Source: Dermanyssus gallinae
Taxonomy: Eukaryota; Arthropoda; Arachnida; Mesostigmata; Dermanyssidae
Reading direction: 5' to 3'
Assembly (NCBI GenBank): GCA_003439945.1
Contig: QVRM01001786.1
Location: forward strand, 1-64,000
Length of the DNA: 64,000 nt
The notes beneath the pieces were generated by a model, which saw nothing but the letters and a program-made list of their open reading frames with translations, had not been told where the DNA came from and did not search any database. Of this stretch, positions 34,133 to 43,514 are shown one piece after another. The position numbers were made by a program, and so were the translations under genes. Positions within the stretch are counted from its first letter, which is position 1; each line of letters starts with the position of its first letter.

Positions 34133-35209
34133 TTATTCAATGTAGCTACCATCAGTAGCAATTACACTTTTATATCTGGCGCGAAAGCGCTCACAGGCCT
34201 CCTTCAAAGTTAGGGGATTGAGATTCTTGAACAATTTGACAATGGCTCTGCGTAGCGCTTCTGTGTATGCATGTCGAGACTTGTTAGACTCTTGCTCAAC
34301 AACGCCCCATACATAGAAGTCCAGGGGATTCAAGTCTGGACTGCTAGGGGGCCACATCGTCTTGTTCCAGAACGCCGTCATGCTGCCCCGCAGCCAATTC
34401 TGAACAAGGTTGCTGGTATGGGGGAACGCCGCCTTGTTGAAAGACATATTTCTTCCATCGGACACTCTATCAATCCATGGTTTTACCACCCTTCGCAGAA
34501 CACGTAAATACACTTCTTTTGTTACGGTTTTGTGTCTGTCAAAAAAGTGTGGGGACATCGCATCTCCTTCGGTCGACATTACACTTAGGACGTGCACACT
34601 GGCAGGATGTTTGGTTCTATGCACGATTGGTACATCCTCAGGATCCTTTGCAAGCCACCGGTAATTTTTCGTGTTATGTTTTTGGTCAATGTTAAAGATT
34701 TTTTCGTCGGAGAAGAATCGAAGATGTCCCGCCATTTCGTGTCTCCAAAACGTGAGGATAAGATGGCAGCAAGTCATCCTCTTGTTTTTCGCGGCCTGAG
34801 ACAACATCTGTCTGACTTTGAACGTGTAAGACTTGTAGCGCAGTTCTTCGTTGATAATCCAACGCATAGAACGATCACTCATATTAAATTTGATCGCTAA
34901 ACGGCGCATCGATAGACTTGGATACTTAAAAACGCAGTTTTGTACCATTTTGATCACTTTTGGCGTCCTCACTTCTCGTCGGCAGTTGTGAATATTCCTT
35001 CCAGGTGTTGCACCATCTAGCCCTGTCTCTTCTGCATCTCTGTAGCGTCGGGCACTGTCGTAGACCGTTGCTCTTTTAAATCCAGTGATGTTGACGATTT
35101 CGGCTGGCCGATGTCCGGCACAAAGCAATTGGAATACGGTTGTTCTTCGGTCATATTCTGGACCCAAATTGCGGCGGCCGTCCATGATGACATAGACATG
35201 ATGACACAT
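34133..35209 (-). pseudogene. Tc1/mariner-type transposase, catalytically degraded
   Basis: 358 codons open on the minus strand. The N-terminal helix-turn-helix region has YDRRTTVFQLLCAGHRPAEI; the central region has the first acidic motif FFSDEKIFNID; the C-terminus has WPPSSPDLNPLDFYVWG with the third Asp. The second catalytic block, normally QDxAPxH-like, reads NKAAFPHTS (about 34410-34455) because a pair of small indels shifts the frame across it and then restores it, so the second Asp is lost. It would have cut and pasted a TA-flanked DNA transposon. Likely dead. Possible terminal repeats (TTCGTGAAATA) are at 34073-34083 and, inverted, 35328-35338, but this pairing is weak. Confidence 0.8.
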
Positions 35210-35290
35210 GTTTTGTTCTATTGTGAGTGGGCTGTCTGCTAACGCAAACCGATCTGAGTTAACGCATTCCGTCTATGCTGGATAGACGTC

Positions 35291-35292
<2 letters not shown>

Positions 35293-35324
<32 letters not shown>
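35293..35324. repeat. (TA)n microsatellite
   Basis: TA tract upstream of the transposase start, inside or at the edge of the element. Confidence 0.9.
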
Positions 35325-35326
<2 letters not shown>

Positions 35327-35339
35327 TATTTCACGAACT

Positions 35340-36105
35340 GCAACAATTGAAGTCAGCTCAACACACGGCTCCATTTAAATAGCACAGTCCCCCTCACATG
35401 CAGCGCTTAGAAAATGGAATAGGAAATGTAGAAACAACGGGAACTTTTTTTCAAAGGGAACAAAAAATGGACTAGGGAATGAACAAGGAAATCTAAGGAT
35501 GCAAACGGATTCTCGGTTGCAGGCGATAAAGCATAGAAAGAGACAGCTGTAGCACACAGCAAGACAACAGTCTAAGCGGCAGTGATGCTCAAGGTGGATA
35601 TTTTGGAACTGAGCAAGGCCGTCAGACACCCCAAGGACGCTCAGACGGCCTCCTTTGCCCCGACTTCTTCGGGCCGTGGCCGTTAGTAAGGGTTTAGCCT
35701 CGGACAAAAGCTTGGCGGCACAGTTCCTTCAGTCTTGGTAGTGAAGGTCTAAACGTCGAGAAAGCCTTAATTCTTAAAATCCATCACGAGATTCATAACC
35801 GAGTCATCACCAGAAAGGCCACCTTGGAGGTGAGAAGGAGGGCACTTGTAGAGGTCACCGAGGGAAAGTAAGTTTCCCCTAAGGGTTCTGAGATCACATA
35901 TCAGCTGCAGAAAGGTCGACGACGCCGGGCAGAATTTAGAGTTCCGGCAATGCTAGCTGGGAGAACCAGAAGATAAGCACAGAATGATAACAACTTGTAC
36001 ACAATTACATCATTTTATTATAAAATGAAAACAGTTTAAATTGGTATAATTAAAAAAATTAAAAACATTTTGATCTAACGCATAATTGATTCATTATAAC
36101 TTTTC

Positions 36106-36111
<6 letters not shown>
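35340..36111. other. No firm gene; weak exon-like stretch on plus strand
   Basis: The plus strand at 35733-35867 reads open, begins after TTCCTTCAG and ends at a GTAAGT-like donor. It encodes a helical, basic segment with EKALILKIHHEIHNRVITRK. I cannot name it, and no partner exon was found. The rest shows nothing recognisable. Confidence 0.25.

Positions 36112-36140
<29 letters not shown>
36112..36140. repeat. (TA)n microsatellite
   Basis: TA tract that served as target for the MITE starting at 36141. Confidence 0.9.
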
Positions 36141-36144
<4 letters not shown>

Positions 36145-36890
36145 GTCACCATTTTTGTGTTCAAAACGCAAGGGTCAAGCTAGGTAAGAAAATCATTTTT
36201 GCCAATGGAAAGGGGGAGCGAAAATGCTTCGTATAGGAGTGAAATCATTTTTTAATAATGTTTCAAATTGTGATTTTAAGGCATTCGTTTGAACAATATT
36301 TGAAGTAAAATAAATATTTTTCTGAGCTTCTACAGGTTTAACGAGTGGCTTGATTGACAAAGAAAGCGAACATAGTAGCTGCATGTATGCATTCACACCC
36401 GATATGGCCATAGGTAGATTTGAGTTACTTTGCAACGACAGATGTCAGCTCTACCAATTTGGTACCAAAATAATTGACTAGAGTTGCACGTTCGTCTGGA
36501 CGTATTGGTTGTGCGCGCGTAATGGCAAAATGTTGGAAACCTGGGCGTGAAAGTTCAAAGATGCGAAATTAAAATTATAATTTTGCAAGCTTTTCTTAAT
36601 ATCACAATAGTCATTGCGCTAACTAAAGTCGGGTATAATTTTGAAAATGTAGAATGTTCTTCCAAATGCGGCATGCTCGGTTTTTCAATTGAAGAATGCA
36701 TTCTCTCACAATCGTGCATTTTGTAAACGTATGTCGGAACAGCCACCCCTAAAATCATTATAAAAATTATTTAAAAAAAATCTCACTCCTATACGAAGCA
36801 TTTTCGCTTCCCCTTTCCATTGGCAAACATGATTTTCTCACCGAGCTTGATCATACCCTTGCGTTTTGGACACAGATATAGTGGCACCCT
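36141..36890. mobile_element. MITE with about 115-bp terminal inverted repeats
   Basis: The left end (GGGTGTCACCATTTTTGTGT...) and the reverse complement of the right end (CAGGGTGCCACTATATCTGTG...) align over about 115 bp, both containing GCGAAAATGCTTCGTATAGG. TA dinucleotides flank the unit. The interior (about 520 bp) has no transposase. This fits a non-autonomous Tc1/mariner-type element; the CAGGGTG start is common in that group. Confidence 0.85.
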
Positions 36891-36893
36891 GTA

Positions 36894-37339
36894 TGTATAT
36901 ATATATACCTTTAAAAGAAATGGTTTATATCGCAGAATGGAAGAATTGAACAAATGGTAGTGTTTTCAATAGGTTAGTAATAGCATACCGTGATAAATGT
37001 GCGTCCTTTTTGTCTATCAACAAAGGCAGAGCCCCTTCAAAACGACGACTTTATCGAGACCTACATGGTTGGCCGTGGCAATCCGTACTGAACAATCTCG
37101 TTTCACTCCCACTAGGAACTGGATCGCCAAAAACCAGGCGACAGAAAATACGGGAACCAGTGGCCTGCACAAATGTCTACTGCTGCTGCTAATTAAATAG
37201 CATCATTCCACTGCTGCCAGTCACAATCCGGTCACACGATCTCATATTTCAAATTTATCACGGACGTATGAGAAACTCGTGTGATTTAGTAGAGATTTTG
37301 CAACGCCCATAAACAGAGCCTGCAGGAGCGCAGTTATAG

Positions 37340-37373
<34 letters not shown>

Positions 37374-38487
37374 GTCTTGCTATATCGTAATGCTGCCACA
37401 AAATGCGCTGGAACATTCTGCCCCCTTTCGCGTATTGTACTACTGGATTGATCTAACAGAGAGTGGCGTACTTCACTATAGACTTCACTGAATGGTCAAA
37501 CACTGTCACTTGGCCATGTCGAAACGTATTCTCTTTTAAAAACAGCGACGTGCTCACCCGTACATTCGGAAGCAGGTCAAAAACCATCACTGCGACTTTA
37601 AGACACAGGTCTCACGTATCGGTTCCCGGTGACGACAGTGACTGTTAGAACACATATTAGATTTACAGCAAATGCATGTCATTTTTATGTTTGGTCGTAG
37701 AAAGTAATCTCTTAAGTCTCTCATGCCTCGAATGGTGTCCACTACGTGGAGATATCCCTTGACTTGTGTTCCGGTCTGATACGGTGCTGGGATACTTCTG
37801 ATTATCTCCTATAAAAAAACTACGTATAAACTTCTAATTATTACATCATGGGTATTTTGACAAAGTATAATCGCGCCAGTTGCTCAGCTCGCCTTCCCAA
37901 TACGGACAGTTAACCGTCAATATTGTCGTACTAATATGCTAATAAGCAGTTTCTGTTAACCAGCTTAAGTTGACTGGTAATATATATATATATATATATA
38001 TATATACTTTAATAAAAAGGGCTTTACTTTAATAGCGTCTCTTAGCTACACACAATGTTCATGAATAGAAATAGGCTGCTATAAACATCCGATAACTGCC
38101 GCAGCAGATCAACTAAGCCCAGTTGGCTCACAAATCTCTGTTTTTCAAAAGTAGGAGCGCTCTAAAGTGTTTTTGGATTGAACCGGCCTGAGCCATCAGG
38201 TGGCTCCTCTAGAAATCATCAAAAGGGCAGTAAAGTGTAGTAGTGCCCGGATTGCAGGTTGCACATTACATTTTTAACAGTAGTGGCTTCTAAAAACGGT
38301 AACGTTGCTATGCGTATAATCGAATCCTCCCCCAGCTGAATTAGATATTTTTCATTAAGTTTTAAGCTGCGGTTGCCATTCTGTTATATTGGTATCTATT
38401 TGTATGCTGTAAACTGTTAATAAAAGGATGCAATGCCAAGATAAAAACATGTTTTTTAATTTAAAAAACGTGAAATAACTAAACTGA
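36894..38487 (+). repeat. Large inverted repeat, left arm (about 1.6 kb)
   Basis: Reverse complement of about 42995-44598 with many small indels, roughly 90% or better by eye. Paired landmarks include AAGGCAGAGCCCCTTC (about 37024) with its complement near 44450, and the TAACCGTCAATATTG region (about 37912) with its complement near 43570. It holds (TA)n tracts at about 37341-37371 and 37979-38006. Short frames inside show no domain. The outer end starts in (TA)n right beside the MITE. Confidence 0.9.
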
Positions 38488-38541
38488 GTAAGCACTGTAC
38501 CACTCTTTATTCCGTATATATATGTATGTATATAAATATAT
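38488..38541. repeat. Spacer and TA-rich tract at 5' junction of R2-like element
   Basis: A short non-repeated spacer, then a TA-rich run at about 38514-38541 interrupted by a few G and A bases. Taken as the 5' target junction of the R2-like element because the 3' junction (42832 onward) is also TA. Confidence 0.6.
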
Positions 38542-38569
38542 ACAGTCTCTAGTCAGCTGTTGAGCCGGA

Positions 38570-38706
38570 CGGTCGCACTGGTGCGAGCTCCCGCTTAAAT
38601 TGCCTAGATCGCAAGTTATATCTGGCTTTTTAACGGGAGTTTTGTCACAGACCATCGTGGCCACCAGTGCGACCGAACTGTGAGATCCAACACCGTCAAA
38701 CAGTTC
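38570..38706 (+). ncRNA. Structured 5'-end domain of R2-like element (nested hairpins)
   Basis: A perfect 14-bp stem pairs 38570-38583 (CGGTCGCACTGGTG) with 38662-38675. Inside it CTCCCG (38588-38593) pairs with CGGGAG (38634-38639). A third stem, GAACTG (38675-38680) with CAGTTC (38701-38706), follows. R2 elements are known to carry a self-cleaving HDV-like ribozyme at the 5' end. The pairing here is strong, but I could not show the double pseudoknot of that ribozyme, so only a structured RNA is called. Confidence 0.45.
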
Positions 38707-38883
38707 CATTTTGCATTTAAAAGATGCAAAATTGTTATAATTCGCCGCGTCACTGTGTTAGATAGGTTAGCAGTGCGTTCACCATTGCAAAGGCCTGTCT
38801 GAAGTGCATTTTAGCGTTTTTAAGTGGAAGTGATTGTGCCGGTTTTTAGATTTAGGTAAGGTGAGTCTACCTATATAGTTGTT

Positions 38884-39217
38884 TTAGTGAAATATAGCGG
38901 CCCTAATTATATTTCACTAATCTTAACTTCTATATAGTTATAGTGTATGCACTGGCTACAAAACCCAGACAGTGCATACATATAGTGGTGTATCGATACG
39001 CTTTGTTTTGAACTCTAAAATCGAACACAGCGTAGAAAATACAATAAGCAACGATATATTGGGCAGCCATATCGTGTTTTTAAACCACTATATATTTTAA
39101 TTGACTACCTACATACCTACTATATATTTGTAATAGATGCTTCAATTCCACTGAATCGAAGAGACAGCAATTAATCTGTCTGATGCTAGTCTTCCATCTA
39201 ATTACTACAAATATATA
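38884..39217 (+). ncRNA. Hairpin array in 5' region of R2-like element
   Basis: Consecutive stem-loops: 38884-38896 with 38908-38920 (13 bp, TTAGTGAAATATA, 11-nt loop); 38944-38954 with 38970-38980 (11 bp, TGTATGCACTG); an imperfect stem at about 38996-39034; 39051-39057 with 39069-39075 (7 bp, ACGATAT); and a long imperfect stem 39121-39139 with 39195-39217. The density of inverted repeats in 330 bp is unlike the flanks. It may be 5' UTR RNA structure involved in translation, RNP assembly or 5' processing; the role is unknown. Confidence 0.45.
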
Positions 39218-39467
39218 TCTTAAACCGTCACTACTATTGTACATACTAATGTGCAATTTTTAACTTCTACTTTCGACGCTGTTTTGCATAAATACAGTAC
39301 GTGACGAAATATGACATAGTGCTCCCTGGGTAGAGACAAACAGAATGATGGTCTAAAGACCGCTTCATCTTAGCGATTTTAACAACAACATCTGCGTAAA
39401 ATCGCGCCATCGTTCCCGTACGAAACTTTTAAAAGAAATCTTACCACCACTGTGGACCAAGACAACG

Positions 39468-42400
39468 ATGGCATCACGTGACGGCAGCAACACCGCCGGA
39501 AGACTCAGCTGCCAGACTTGCGGGCGAGTATGCAAATCTGGCGCGGGCCTCGCGAGCCACATTAGATTGACTCACAATCAACGAGAAGTTCGTGCCACCT
39601 CCCAAACTCCTAACCAATCACAGACTAATAATTTGATTTTAAGTTCCTCACAAAATGACACTGCTGCTTCTAATAATAATTTTAACCCCCCTAGTACTTC
39701 ACGCGTCTCCCAGCCAAATTGTAAATGTCCATCTAGTACTTGCTTAAAGGTCTTTAAATCTAAATCAGGTCTTAATTTACACCGTCGTCGTGCCCATCCG
39801 GATGAATATAATGAGAACATTTTAGCCCCCCCCTCTAAGAAGGCCAGATGGAACCCACAAGACCGTGAACTTTTAGCAACATTAGAAGCAGATTTTATAT
39901 TAGATAATAATAACGAAACACCTAGAGAAATTGACCACCTTTTAGCTACTAATTTTAACTCACGCACACCTGGGGCGATTAGAGGCCAACGTAATTCTCA
40001 GGCGCATAAGGATCTGGTAGAGGACCTCCTTAAAAAGAGGCCTCTCCTGGATTCCAACCTTGACGGATCTGAGCTTCCTGAGCCTAGTCGGCCTCGATAC
40101 TCTGAATCAGATGGCCCCTATAATCCATCCCAAAAAGATATTATTATATCTAAAATACAAGCCCTCACAAACACATTTCCCAAACGCAACATAATTTCAA
40201 CAGACCTTACTCATCTGTCAAATATAATTTGCTCAGGTGAGAATCACACTATCGCCTTAAACGAATTTCTGAACAAACATTTTACACACACTGTCCGACG
40301 TCGTGCCTTTAGAGAAACACCTTCCACTGAAGCGCGAGTATCTAAAAGGCAACAGCGACGTCAAGACTACGCAACCACTCAAAACCTTTTTAGCCAAAAC
40401 CGATCCAAATGCGCTCATGAGGTGCTGGACGGCAAACACACCATACACAACATGCAGGCCACCGAGGTTGTAGAACACTGGGCCAACACGATGACACAAC
40501 CACCCCCTGAACCACTCCCTTGCCCCGTATACACTCCCAACTCTGATCTCTTTGAGGTTTCCCTCCCTATCTCCCTAAAGGAAACCCACGTAGCTCTCCG
40601 CGGACCTTCTAAAGCACTAGGCTTGGACGGGATTTGTCTTTCGTCCCTCCGTAAACTCCCGTTAGAAGTAGTCTGTTGTATTCTTAACATACTATTAATT
40701 AGCGATATTGCCTCAGCCCATGAAACTGCTCGCTTAGCGTTCATTCCTAAAATTAACAATGCCACATCCCCAAGCGATTTGCGACCCCTATCTATTAGTT
40801 CATACTTACAACGAACGCTTAACAAAATTCTCTCTAGACGCCTCCAGAATTCTATTAAGCTTCTCCCAATCCAGCGAGCGTTTCTCCCCTATAATGGTAC
40901 CTTCGAGAATCTTGCGGTTCTGGATGGTATCCTTAACGATGCCAAGTCTGCAGGACGTGAGCTCAGACTCGCCTCAATCGACCTCCGTAAGGCGTTCGAC
41001 ATGGTGAGTCATGACTCCGTCCTGTGGTCACTCCGAACTCGCGGATACCCGGAGGTATTCATTAACTATATCGAACGCTTGTACCTCTCATCTAAAACTC
41101 TCATAGAATTTGGACAAGAATGTCGCACATTTCGGCCAACTAGGGGTGTTAGACAGGGAGATCCTCTGTCCCCCCTCTTATTTAATCTAGTTCTCGACGA
41201 CATTCTTTCAAAATTAGACAAAACTAATATCGGGTACCAACTTACTGATGACTTCCGCCTTATGGGCTTAGCCTTTGCGGATGATCTCATCCTCCTAGCC
41301 TCCACGAAATCCACTCTCCAACGTCTCCTTAATATTGCGGACCCACTTTTGAAATCCCGAGGCCTTGAAATTAATACTAATAAAAGCTTTACTATCTCCC
41401 ACCTATTTAATAGGAAGGAAGGTAAAGGTTTTATCAATACCGTACCAGAATTTAACGTTGGAGATCGGCAATTGCCAGCTAAAGGTATGAGCGATCGATG
41501 GAGATATCTTGGAGTCGACTTTGACAGCAATGGCAGAGTTGACTCCACCAGGGATATACTCCTTAATTTACTCAACAGACTCACGATAGCTCCCCTTAAA
41601 CCCCACCAAAGACTCATATTTTTGAAAGACTTTCTCATTCCCCGTCTCCTATATAAACTGGTCTCCGGTCCCAGACCATCTTACGCACTCCTTAGTGACC
41701 TAGATAAAGAGATCAGAAAGGTTGTTAAGTCGAAATGGCTGAAGCTCGAAAACTCGGTGCCGAACGCCTACCTGTACACGCACACGGCACACGGCGGTCT
41801 GGACATCCCCTGCCTCCAAACATTCATTCCCAGACTCCGCCTCTCCCGCCTGACAGCACTACAACACTCCACGCACCTTGGGGTCCAATGGATGCTAACC
41901 ACCGAGCACTTTAAAAAAGATCTTGCGAAAACAAGACTTCTTTGCGAGCGCTTGGGAACCTCCATTGAGACCGCTACACAAGAGACCGACTACTGGTCTC
42001 AACAACTACACAACACGTTCGATGGGGCACATTTTAAAAAAGCACACGAAACGCCCTTTGTACACTACTGGATTAAGGGTATGCCCTACCTATCTGGTAA
42101 GGAGTATTTAAACCTGCTAAAGCTCAGGATCAACGCACTACCAACGCGTGCCAGATTGGCCAGGGGACGCCCGGGCTACAACAAACGTTGTAGGCACGGG
42201 TGTCATGCGCCTGAGACGTTGGCTCATGTCGCTCAGATGTGCGATACAACACACAAACAAACCATAAAGAGACATGACGACGTCTGTGATCGCGTGGCGC
42301 GTCTTCTCCGCGAAAGGGGTCATGAGGTGGTTCGTGAGCGAGTATTCCGTCGACCGGGCGCACCGGGTCTAAAGCCCGACCTCGTAATAACAACACCTAC

Positions 42401-42734
42401 CGAGGTCTGGGTTTTAGATGCCGAGGTTTGCGGCCCGAACCGGGACCTGGCAAAAGCACGGCAAGACAAGATCGCCAAATATGACGTCGAGTTCCTAAGA
42501 GCGGCGCTCCCCGACCCGCAAAAACCTCGCAGATTCGGATCCATCACTATCTCTATGAGTGGTGTATGGGACTCCGAATCTGCGAGGACGCTCTTGGGGC
42601 TCGGCGTCACGAAGAGGAATCTTATGGATCTCACCGTTTTAACTTTGCAAGGAACCTTGAGGATATACCGCTCGCACCGGGTCCATAAGAGCGGGGGCTA
42701 CCATCAAGCAAGGACACGGACAACTGACTCTTAA
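39468..42734 (+). CDS. R2-like retrotransposon protein (ZnF-Myb-RT-RLE), intact
   Basis: 1088 codons, uninterrupted. Domains: C2H2 finger 1 (Cys15, Cys18, His31, His36); finger 2 (Cys87, Cys92, His105, His110); a Myb-like region starting at Trp128; RT with KAFD at 508-511, a GVRQGDPLSPLLF block and FADD at 603-606; a Cys908/Cys912/His920/Cys925 zinc motif; and a restriction-like endonuclease with Pro970-Asp971 and Asp984-x-Glu986. R2-type proteins bind the target with fingers and Myb, nick one strand and prime reverse transcription there. The ATG follows a 5' leader shared with copy 2. All catalytic motifs are present, so it may be active. Unlike classic R2 elements, it is not in 28S rDNA. 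Confidence 0.92.
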   Translation: MASRDGSNTAGRLSCQTCGRVCKSGAGLASHIRLTHNQREVRATSQTPNQSQTNNLILSSSQNDTAASNNNFNPPSTSRVSQPNCKCPSSTCLKVFKSKSGLNLHRRRAHPDEYNENILAPPSKKARWNPQDRELLATLEADFILDNNNETPREIDHLLATNFNSRTPGAIRGQRNSQAHKDLVEDLLKKRPLLDSNLDGSELPEPSRPRYSESDGPYNPSQKDIIISKIQALTNTFPKRNIISTDLTHLSNIICSGENHTIALNEFLNKHFTHTVRRRAFRETPSTEARVSKRQQRRQDYATTQNLFSQNRSKCAHEVLDGKHTIHNMQATEVVEHWANTMTQPPPEPLPCPVYTPNSDLFEVSLPISLKETHVALRGPSKALGLDGICLSSLRKLPLEVVCCILNILLISDIASAHETARLAFIPKINNATSPSDLRPLSISSYLQRTLNKILSRRLQNSIKLLPIQRAFLPYNGTFENLAVLDGILNDAKSAGRELRLASIDLRKAFDMVSHDSVLWSLRTRGYPEVFINYIERLYLSSKTLIEFGQECRTFRPTRGVRQGDPLSPLLFNLVLDDILSKLDKTNIGYQLTDDFRLMGLAFADDLILLASTKSTLQRLLNIADPLLKSRGLEINTNKSFTISHLFNRKEGKGFINTVPEFNVGDRQLPAKGMSDRWRYLGVDFDSNGRVDSTRDILLNLLNRLTIAPLKPHQRLIFLKDFLIPRLLYKLVSGPRPSYALLSDLDKEIRKVVKSKWLKLENSVPNAYLYTHTAHGGLDIPCLQTFIPRLRLSRLTALQHSTHLGVQWMLTTEHFKKDLAKTRLLCERLGTSIETATQETDYWSQQLHNTFDGAHFKKAHETPFVHYWIKGMPYLSGKEYLNLLKLRINALPTRARLARGRPGYNKRCRHGCHAPETLAHVAQMCDTTHKQTIKRHDDVCDRVARLLRERGHEVVRERVFRRPGAPGLKPDLVITTPTEVWVLDAEVCGPNRDLAKARQDKIAKYDVEFLRAALPDPQKPRRFGSITISMSGVWDSESARTLLGLGVTKRNLMDLTVLTLQGTLRIYRSHRVHKSGGYHQARTRTTDS

Positions 42735-42829
42735 CTTCACGTGACACCTTTTTACCACAATTTTTATTAAGGCGAGCACTGCCAAGTGTGCAAACGTATT
42801 GTAAATGATTAATAAATCATCACAATATT

Positions 42830-42831
<2 letters not shown>

Positions 42832-42863
<32 letters not shown>
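42832..42863. repeat. (TA)n tract at 3' junction of R2-like copy 1
   Basis: About 30 bp of TA follows the element's 3' end directly. A second short TA tract is at about 42928-42942. Confidence 0.9.
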
Positions 42864-42868
<5 letters not shown>

Positions 42869-42994
42869 CGTAATGAAACCTACGACTTAAAATTTATTTT
42901 TCGTGTATTACATTCTGTATGCGGGGCATATATATATATATACCTTTATATTAAATACACTATGTGTAGGCGCAGCATACTTGGCTATTATTTT

Positions 42995-43479
42995 TAGATT
43001 ATTTTAGTTATTTCACGTTTTTTAAATTAAAAAACATGTTTTTATCTTGGTATTGCGTCCTTTTATTATCAGTTTACAGCATACAGGTAGATACCAATAT
43101 AACAGAATGGCAACCGCAGCTTAAAACTTAATGAGAAAGATATAATTCAGCTGGAGGAGAATTTGATTATACGCATAGCAACGTTACCGTTTTTAGAAGC
43201 CATTACTGTTAAAAATGTAATGTGCAACCTGCAATCCGGGCACTACTACACTTTACTGCCCTTTTGATGATTTCTAGAGGAGCCACCTGATGGCTCAGGC
43301 CGGTTCAATCCAAAAACACTTTAGAGCGCTCCTACTTTTGAAAAATGGAGATTTGTGAGCCAACTGGGCTTAGTTGATCTGCTGCGGCAGTTATCGGATG
43401 TTTATGGCTGCCTATTTCTATTCATGAACATTGTGTGTAGTTAAGGGACGCTATTAAAGTAAAGTTCTCTTTATTAAAG

Positions 43480-43514
<35 letters not shown>

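Larger units (their letters stand above)
38542..42831 (+). mobile_element. R2-like LINE, copy 1 (full-length candidate)
   Basis: A non-LTR element with one open ORF (39468-42734), a 5' region of about 925 bp rich in hairpins, and a 97-bp 3' UTR ending CACAATATTT without poly(A), next to (TA)n. Homology with copy 2 proves the element from about 39345 rightward. The extension to 38542 is inferred from TA at both edges and from the fact that 38542-39344 is absent from the palindrome arms. It sits almost exactly in the middle of the 1.6-kb-armed palindrome. Confidence 0.75.

Noticed and set aside
38542..38706. Confident call of an HDV-like self-cleaving ribozyme
   Set aside because: The stems are strong, but the required double pseudoknot and catalytic C could not be demonstrated by eye, so only a structured RNA is claimed.
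38479..38709. 76-codon minus-strand frame over the hairpin domain
   Set aside because: It arises from the strong inverted repeat and a TA tract; no family resemblance, and it opposes the R2-like element.
39468..42734. Classic rDNA-inserted R2 element
   Set aside because: No 28S rDNA sequence flanks any copy; flanks are (TA)n and the palindrome arms.
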